This document shows, in pieces, positions 14,001 through 19,106 of a stretch of DNA of 19,106 nt. The position numbers and the translations under genes were made by a program. Under the pieces are notes generated by a model. It made no database searches. It was not told where the DNA came from and saw only the letters and a list, made by a program, of their open reading frames with translations. The stretch covers positions 1-19,106 of the forward strand of contig JAIDUY010000366.1 of assembly GCA_029059965.1 (NCBI GenBank), in the 5' to 3' direction. Each line of letters opens with the position of its first letter. Position 1 is the first letter of the stretch. The stretch comes from Muribaculaceae bacterium. GTDB lineage: Bacteria > Bacteroidota > Bacteroidia > Bacteroidales > Muribaculaceae.

Positions 14001-15838
14001 AAGACTTCATCAAGATTCTGACCCGCTTCGTTCCCCCGTACAAAAAGTATCTGGGTCTAAACATCCTGTTCAATCTTCTTTCGGCATTCCTGACACTCTT
14101 CTCCTTCGCTCTCATCATCCCGATTCTGGAGATGCTGTTCCAGATAAACACAGCCTCCTACTCCTACATGACCATGGACGAAGGCTCGCTCAAGGAAGTT
14201 GCCGTCAACAATTTCTACTACTACACGCAGCAGTCCATCGCCGACTGGGGCGCATCCTCCACACTCGCCATCCTCGCCGCCGCCCTCGTGCTGATGACAG
14301 CCCTCAAAACCGGGGCGACATTCCTGAGCTCATATTTCATAATTCCTCTCCGTTCTGGCATCGTCCGCGACCTCCGCAACTTCATGTACCGCAAAATCAC
14401 GGCACTTCCCATCGGATTCTTCACCGTGGAACGCAAGGGCGACGTGATGGCCCGAATGAGCGGCGACGTCGCCGAAATCGAAAACTCGGTCATGGCCTCG
14501 CTCGATATGTTGTTCAAGAATCCCGTCCTCATCATCGTCTACCTTTCCACCATGCTGGTCATCTCCTGGCAGCTGACACTCTTTGTGTTCATCCTGCTGC
14601 CCTTGGCCGGATACGTGATGGGAAAGGTCGGAAAGCGCCTCAAACGCACTTCTTACGAGATGCAGACCCAGTGGGGCGTCCTCATGTCGCTCATCGAGGA
14701 GACCCTCGGAGGTCTCCGCATCGTCAAGGCCTTCAACGCCGAGGACCGCGTCCGCGACCGCTTCTTCTCCGAAAATGAACAGTTCTACCGCCTCTCCAAC
14801 CGCGTGGCGCGCCGTCAGGCCCTTGCCCATCCCATGAGCGAACTCCTCGGAACAACAGCCATCGCAATCATCCTGTGGTTCGGCGGAAGCCTCATCCTCG
14901 GCGGTCACAGCGGCCTCAGCGCCCCGTCGTTCATCTACTACATGGTCATCTTCTACAGCATCATTAACCCGGCCAAGGAGCTCTCCAAAGCCGCATATGC
15001 CATTCAGAAGGGCCTTGCCAGCATGGAGCGCGTCGACAAGATTCTCAACGCCGAGAATCCCATCAAGAGTCCCGCCGCCCCCAAGCCACTCCCCGCTCTT
15101 GCCAAAGACATCGAATACGCCGGTCTGACATTCAGCTACGATGGTAGTGTCGAAGTTCTACACGACATCAACCTCCGCATTCCCGCCGGCGCCACCGTTG
15201 CCCTCGTCGGACAGTCCGGTTCCGGAAAATCGACGATGGCCGACCTCCTCCCCCGATTCTACGACCCTGCCTCGGGAAGCGTGAAAATCGACGGCACGGA
15301 TATCCGCGACCTCGACGTCAAGGCCCTCCGTTCGCTCATGGGTGCCGTCAGCCAGGAGGCAATTCTTTTCAACGACACCGTCTTCGCAAACATCGCCTTC
15401 GGCGTCGAAAACGCCAAAATCGACGATGTCCGACGAGCCGCGAAGATTGCCAACGCTGACGATTTCATAATGGAAATGGAACAGGGCTACGACACCGTCG
15501 TCGGCGACCGCGGATGCCGCCTCTCCGGCGGCCAGCGTCAGCGCATATCAATCGCCCGTGCAGTGCTCAAGAATCCCCCGGTACTCATACTCGACGAAGC
15601 GACCTCGGCTCTCGACAGCGAAAGCGAAGCCCTCGTGCAGCAGGCTCTCGACCGCCTTATGGCCAACCGCACCACCCTTGTCATCGCACACCGTCTCTCG
15701 ACAATCCGCAACGCCGACATCATCTGCGTGCTGCATCAGGGACGCATCGTCGAGCAGGGAACGCATGCCGAACTCATGCAATCCGACGCCCTCGGCTACT
15801 ACCGCCGCCTCGTCGAAATGCAATCCGCTACTAACTGA
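13997..15838 (+). CDS. ABC exporter with fused membrane and ATPase domains (MsbA-like)
   Basis: 613 residues from the ATG at 13997, which overlaps the methyltransferase stop as ATGA; the frame is open further upstream, but that part runs inside the previous gene. The N-terminal half (about 1-330) is a six-helix type I exporter domain (first helix near LNILFNLLSAF). The ATPase domain has Walker A GQSGSGKST at about 405, signature LSGGQRQRISIARA at about 509, Walker B LILDEATSALD at about 529 and the switch His in IAHRLST at about 563. It works as a homodimer in the inner membrane. An MsbA-type lipid A flippase role is likely from the layout, but substrate choice within this family cannot be read from sequence. 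Confidence 0.9.
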   Translation: MKDFIKILTRFVPPYKKYLGLNILFNLLSAFLTLFSFALIIPILEMLFQINTASYSYMTMDEGSLKEVAVNNFYYYTQQSIADWGASSTLAILAAALVLMTALKTGATFLSSYFIIPLRSGIVRDLRNFMYRKITALPIGFFTVERKGDVMARMSGDVAEIENSVMASLDMLFKNPVLIIVYLSTMLVISWQLTLFVFILLPLAGYVMGKVGKRLKRTSYEMQTQWGVLMSLIEETLGGLRIVKAFNAEDRVRDRFFSENEQFYRLSNRVARRQALAHPMSELLGTTAIAIILWFGGSLILGGHSGLSAPSFIYYMVIFYSIINPAKELSKAAYAIQKGLASMERVDKILNAENPIKSPAAPKPLPALAKDIEYAGLTFSYDGSVEVLHDINLRIPAGATVALVGQSGSGKSTMADLLPRFYDPASGSVKIDGTDIRDLDVKALRSLMGAVSQEAILFNDTVFANIAFGVENAKIDDVRRAAKIANADDFIMEMEQGYDTVVGDRGCRLSGGQRQRISIARAVLKNPPVLILDEATSALDSESEALVQQALDRLMANRTTLVIAHRLSTIRNADIICVLHQGRIVEQGTHAELMQSDALGYYRRLVEMQSATN

Positions 15839-15854
15839 TTCGTATATTTCTGTC

Positions 15855-16910
15855 TTATCCGAGCTGCTTCCTGCGCCAAAAGTGTCTCTCTACAGTATAA
15901 AGCATAATAAAGGACAGGGCAAAACATGCTGCGAGTGTAATGGCAAAGCATAGCGGGACTCCAATGGTTTCGGGTAGTCCCATGAAAACTGCGAGTTGTA
16001 TAATCGGGAAATGTACAAGATAAATGTTGTACGAAACATTGTCCTTACGTCCCTCCCAAGTTCCCCATTTTCCTACCATGGAAAACCATAGAACAGTACT
16101 GCTTATGACAAATGGCTCAAGGACATAGTAGTAAACTGTGTTTTCTCTTAGAAAAATCAAGCAAAGAGCATTGAAAATGATGATATACCATTTATACTTC
16201 ATGAAGGTGCTGAAATAATGGTAAATCAGGACGCCCGAATAGAAAAACATCAATTGGCCGAAGAACTGCCGGCTTAGTATTTGGAATATTTCTTTGCCTG
16301 TAGCGCTATAAGCATAGTCGAAACCGATTTTGTAAAAGACGGATAGAATATAAATCCATAAAAAAGAGGACAGTGGTCTCATTTTTAATCTTGAGGCTAT
16401 CCATACACTTATGGGTACTGAAAGATAAAGAAACCACTCGACTTTCATCGTCCAAAGTGAACCATTAACGGCTGGTATGGCATAATTATCAAAAACTCCA
16501 GGCAGTGTGGGCTCGACAAAATTTGCAAAGCATATATTGGCTATAAGGTATTTGTATAGCTGGGATGATTTGAAATATTCGGTTACCGGCAGCGTAGACA
16601 CAAAGCAGAAAGCTATTGCAAAAAAAACTATGGTGAATAGATACGCTGGTAAAATTCGCCTTGCCCTTGACTGAATGTATTGCTTTATGTTTCGTCTTCT
16701 TAGATAGCCGCCATAGACAAGGAAACCGCTGACCGCAAAGAACCCACAGACTCCGGTATAGCTGCCGCAAAACCATGGTATGTCCGCTCCGGTAAGTATA
16801 TTGAAATGAGATATGACAACAGAGAGGGCAAGAAAATATCGCACCATCCCCATGTTATTTGGCATGGGGATTTGATACGGAACTTTGTCTGGTTGAATAG
16901 CTAACATCAT
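15855..16910 (-). CDS. Acyltransferase 3 family integral membrane protein
   Basis: 351 residues from the ATG at 16910, which overlaps the ispF stop by four bases (ATGA). The opening [15 protein letters not shown] contains the family's His (residue 35). [14 protein letters not shown] and the basic pair in [10 protein letters not shown] (81-90) are also characteristic. About ten hydrophobic segments follow. Members such as OafA transfer acetyl or other acyl groups to surface sugars in the inner membrane; the acceptor here is unknown. Composition is clearly AT-richer than ispF, porV and the ABC gene on either side, and the gene is last in the porU-porV-ispF set, so it may be a later arrival. It converges on the ABC exporter with only 16 bases between the stops. 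Confidence 0.88.
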   Translation of the reverse strand: MMLAIQPDKVPYQIPMPNNMGMVRYFLALSVVISHFNILTGADIPWFCGSYTGVCGFFAVSGFLVYGGYLRRRNIKQYIQSRARRILPAYLFTIVFFAIAFCFVSTLPVTEYFKSSQLYKYLIANICFANFVEPTLPGVFDNYAIPAVNGSLWTMKVEWFLYLSVPISVWIASRLKMRPLSSFLWIYILSVFYKIGFDYAYSATGKEIFQILSRQFFGQLMFFYSGVLIYHYFSTFMKYKWYIIIFNALCLIFLRENTVYYYVLEPFVISSTVLWFSMVGKWGTWEGRKDNVSYNIYLVHFPIIQLAVFMGLPETIGVPLCFAITLAACFALSFIMLYTVERHFWRRKQLG

Positions 16911-17401
16911 TGTCTCTTCGCAATCAAGGCCGTCGCCTGGGCCGCTATGCCTTCGCCGCGCCCGGTGAAGCCGAGCTTTTCGGTTGTGGTGGCTTTGACG
17001 CTGACACGGTCGATGTCGATGCCAAGGTCGGAAGCGACGTTGGCCCTCATCTGCGGGATGTGCGGCAGCATCTTCGGCTGCTGGGCGATGATGGTAAGGT
17101 CGACGTTGACGGGGCTGAAGCCCGACTCGGCAAGGATGGTTACGACCTGCCTCAGGAGCATACGTGAGTCGGCGCCACGCCAACGTTCGTCGGTATCGGG
17201 GAAATGCTTGCCAATGTCGCCGAGGGCTGCGGCTCCGAGCAGGGCGTCGGAAAGGGCGTGCAGCGCGACATCGGCGTCGCTGTGGCCCAGCAGGCCGAGA
17301 TTGTGCGGAATGTCGACTCCGCAGATAATGCAACGACGTCCCTCGACCAGGCGATGGACGTCGAAACCGTTTCCGATTCGTATGTCGGGTATGATGTTCA
17401 T
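16907..17401 (-). CDS. ispF: 2-C-methyl-D-erythritol 2,4-cyclodiphosphate synthase
   Basis: 164 residues, the normal length. It makes the cyclic diphosphate in the MEP pathway of isoprenoid synthesis, as a cytoplasmic trimer. The motif GFDVHRL at 12-18 supplies metal ligands Asp14 and His16, and [12 protein letters not shown] at 38-49 supplies His48. [11 protein letters not shown] at 61-71 and [14 protein letters not shown] at 138-151 complete the signature. I chose the ATG at 17401, four bases after the porV stop; a longer frame to 17503 exists but lies inside porV. All active-site residues are present. Confidence 0.97.
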   Translation of the reverse strand: MNIIPDIRIGNGFDVHRLVEGRRCIICGVDIPHNLGLLGHSDADVALHALSDALLGAAALGDIGKHFPDTDERWRGADSRMLLRQVVTILAESGFSPVNVDLTIIAQQPKMLPHIPQMRANVASDLGIDIDRVSVKATTTEKLGFTGRGEGIAAQATALIAKRQ

Positions 17402-17405
17402 GATG

Positions 17406-18617
17406 TCAGCGGCGTTTGCCGAGGAGGTCGCGCAGGCCGTCCATATCGAACGTGAGCGTGAAGCGCAGCGTCTGGTCCAGAGGCGAAGTCTGAGCTGTGG
17501 CAAGCATGTACGAGGCGTCGAGGCGGACTACGTTGAGCGAGAATCCGGCACCGAGGCCGAAGTACTGGCGGTTGCCCTTATACTCGTTTTCGTAATAATA
17601 GCCGGCGCGAAGGAAGAACTGGTTGTTGTAGGCGTATTCGGCGCCTAACGACCATGTGATTTCCCGCAACTCTTCCTTGAAACCTCCGGGAGCGTCGCCG
17701 AAGCTCTTGAAGATGCCCGTGATGGGGCTCATGTTGCGCCAGTCCTCGAGTTTGGTGATGTATTCTTCTTCACCCTCTATGCCGTCTGCGAAGTCGCTTC
17801 GGCGGGGCTTGGTGGGAACGAGCAGCTTGTTGAGGTCAAGCGAGAGCGCGAGTGTGTGGTAGTCGGCCAGGGGGAACATGAAGGTTGTGCCGAGTCGCAG
17901 GTTGGTGGGCAGGAACGCGGGATTTTCGCCGCCGTCGTAGCTCACTTTGGTGCCGATGTTGGATATGTTCCAGCCCCAGGACCACTGACATTCGTTACGA
18001 CCGATGATGGGGTAGGTCGTATAGTAGCCCGAGATGTCAGCCGAGAATGCCGATGCGCCCGTATTCTGGTCGCCGGCATAGGATTCGGAGAAGCCTAAGG
18101 CTGAGTAGATGTAACGGAATACAACACCCATCGAGAATTTCTCCGACAGCTTTCGTGAATAACCGATGTCGAACGACAGCTCGTAGGGATTCAGAGTCTG
18201 TCCCACGATACCCTCATCCTGCGAAGTGGTCACCTCGCCGAGCGAGAAATAACGCAGCGACGCGCTTATGGCCTGATTGTCGGAACTGCCTATCTTGTAG
18301 TAGCCTGATACGTCGGCAAGGAAGATATCGTTGACGAGTTTGCGGAGCCAGGGGGTATAGTTCAGCGAAATGGCCGCCTGACTGTATGCGAAAGCGTATT
18401 TCGAGGGGTTCCAGAACTGCGAGTTGGCATCGGGGTCGGTAGCCGCGCCAAGGTCACCCATAGATGCGCCTCGCGCGTCAGGGGCGATGCTGAGCGAAGT
18501 GACGCCCGTTTCGACCGGGTTGAACTCGTTCTTGCCTGTCTCATCGGCATACGCAGGGAGTGCACAGGCCAGCGACATGGACAGCACAATGAATATGTGG
18601 AGGAGGATGTTCTTCAT
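17406..18617 (-). CDS. porV: Type IX secretion outer-membrane protein PorV (LptO)
   Basis: 403 residues with a signal peptide (about 1-24, ending PAYADE). The first mature stretch, [32 protein letters not shown], is broken here only by family variation and is the PorV/FadL-like N-terminal plug pattern (key pieces: [10 protein letters not shown] and [10 protein letters not shown]). The rest alternates as a beta barrel, ending [16 protein letters not shown]. PorV shuttles type IX cargo from the translocon to the PorU attachment complex at the cell surface. It lies directly after porU, as in Porphyromonas. The 64 bases between porU and porV contain a weak inverted repeat (ACAATAT at 18623-18629, ATATTGT at 18654-18660) of unknown meaning. 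Confidence 0.93.
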   Translation of the reverse strand: MKNILLHIFIVLSMSLACALPAYADETGKNEFNPVETGVTSLSIAPDARGASMGDLGAATDPDANSQFWNPSKYAFAYSQAAISLNYTPWLRKLVNDIFLADVSGYYKIGSSDNQAISASLRYFSLGEVTTSQDEGIVGQTLNPYELSFDIGYSRKLSEKFSMGVVFRYIYSALGFSESYAGDQNTGASAFSADISGYYTTYPIIGRNECQWSWGWNISNIGTKVSYDGGENPAFLPTNLRLGTTFMFPLADYHTLALSLDLNKLLVPTKPRRSDFADGIEGEEEYITKLEDWRNMSPITGIFKSFGDAPGGFKEELREITWSLGAEYAYNNQFFLRAGYYYENEYKGNRQYFGLGAGFSLNVVRLDASYMLATAQTSPLDQTLRFTLTFDMDGLRDLLGKRR

Positions 18618-18681
18618 CTGTTACAATATTGGACCGGGTCTGGTAAGCCGGGCATATTGTTATAACTGCAAAAAACTGCTT

Positions 18682-19106
18682 TTATTGTCTTACAATGGTG
18701 AATGTCACTTTGTCGGAAGTACCTGTCGTATTTCCGCTCCGTGCGCTTACCCAGGCGTGATATACGCCGTCGGCTACCTTGGTGCCGTTTAGATTCCATT
18801 CATAAGGGAATGAGGGCGATTCGACAGTCCGCACCGTTGTTCCGGCGTCGTCGGTTATCAGCAGACGCATGCTGCCGAGTTCCACCGGAAGGTTCTCGAT
18901 GTCGAAAGTGACATTGTCCCGCACTGTTCTGTCGGCATCGGACGAAAGTGCGAGCCGGAGGCCTGCCGACATTACCGTGAAATCGATGTCGGCGCTGGCG
19001 CGTTCACCCGGTATGCTTCCCACGGAGAGGCTGACGGTGTGGCGGCCGTCGGGGAGGGTAGGTAATGGCAGGGACACGAGGAGAGAGCCGTCTTCACGAT
19101 ACGATG
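18682..19106 (-). CDS. porU: Type IX C-terminal signal peptidase PorU, C-terminal end (partial)
   Basis: The minus-strand frame is open from the window edge to the stop at 18682, giving about 140 residues; the GTG at 19077 is internal, not a start. The text SLPLPTLPDGRHTVSLSVGS and the later MRLLITDDAGTTVRTVES and GVYHAWVSARSG show the Ig-like C-terminal repeats of PorU, ending KVTFTIVRQ. PorU is a surface gingipain-type cysteine protease that cuts off the C-terminal sorting domain of type IX cargo and attaches the cargo to lipopolysaccharide. The catalytic domain lies outside the window. The call depends strongly on porV being next to it. Confidence 0.85.
   Translation of the reverse strand, partial: SYREDGSLLVSLPLPTLPDGRHTVSLSVGSIPGERASADIDFTVMSAGLRLALSSDADRTVRDNVTFDIENLPVELGSMRLLITDDAGTTVRTVESPSFPYEWNLNGTKVADGVYHAWVSARSGNTTGTSDKVTFTIVRQ

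Noticed and set aside
15855..17333. 492-codon minus-strand frame with an Arg-rich N-terminal extension on the acyltransferase
   Set aside because: The extension is an out-of-frame reading of ispF; the acyltransferase itself starts at the ATG at 16910 overlapping the ispF stop.

Overview
The window reads as chromosome from a GC-rich Bacteroidales bacterium, most like the gut family Muribaculaceae. This rests on the type IX secretion genes porU and porV, a secreted nuclease with a type IX C-terminal sorting domain, TonB/ExbD genes, and four promoters that exactly fit the Bacteroidetes pattern TTTG-N19-TAnnTTTG. The family assignment is inference from protein style; the phylum-level call is firm.

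Layout. 1-949 (+): the end of an exbD/tolR-type gene and an overlapping tonB-like gene. 968-1001: a strong hairpin that can end transcription from both sides. 1022-2680 (-): secreted endonuclease I with a type IX sorting tail. 2795-3904 (-): alanine dehydrogenase with its own promoter. 3905-4304: no gene, but a cluster of palindromic repeats. 4305-11528 (-): an accessory island of three truncated Rhs genes, each with a different or divergent C-terminal toxin-like tip followed by candidate immunity genes. 11607-11798 (+): tRNA-Gln(TTG) with a perfect promoter and a terminator. 11851-15838 (+): a tightly overlapping operon of a PD-(D/E)XK nuclease-like protein, an RsmF-type rRNA m5C methyltransferase and an MsbA-like ABC exporter. 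15855-19106 (-): porU (partial), porV, ispF and an AT-rich acyltransferase 3 gene.

The island is the interesting part. Read leftwards it runs: promoter, Rhs-A with tip A, ImmA, Rhs-B fragment with tip B, ImmB, an orphan immunity-like gene, a palindromic repeat, promoter, Rhs-C with an M91/NleD-like zinc protease tip, a lipoprotein, a second exported protein, and a second copy of the palindromic repeat. Tips A and B are diverged homologues of one glycine-rich, hydrophobic domain. Their partners and the orphan gene look like one family of small multi-pass membrane proteins. I recognise neither family; together they look like a membrane-targeting toxin with membrane-embedded immunity. Rhs-A and Rhs-B share 565 bp that read as identical, and the M91 module is bracketed by direct repeats of about 135 bp, so the array appears to have grown by recombination.

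No secretion apparatus for the Rhs proteins (no VgrG, Hcp or PAAR gene) lies in the window, so their export route is unknown. The type IX genes nearby explain export of the nuclease, not necessarily of the toxins.
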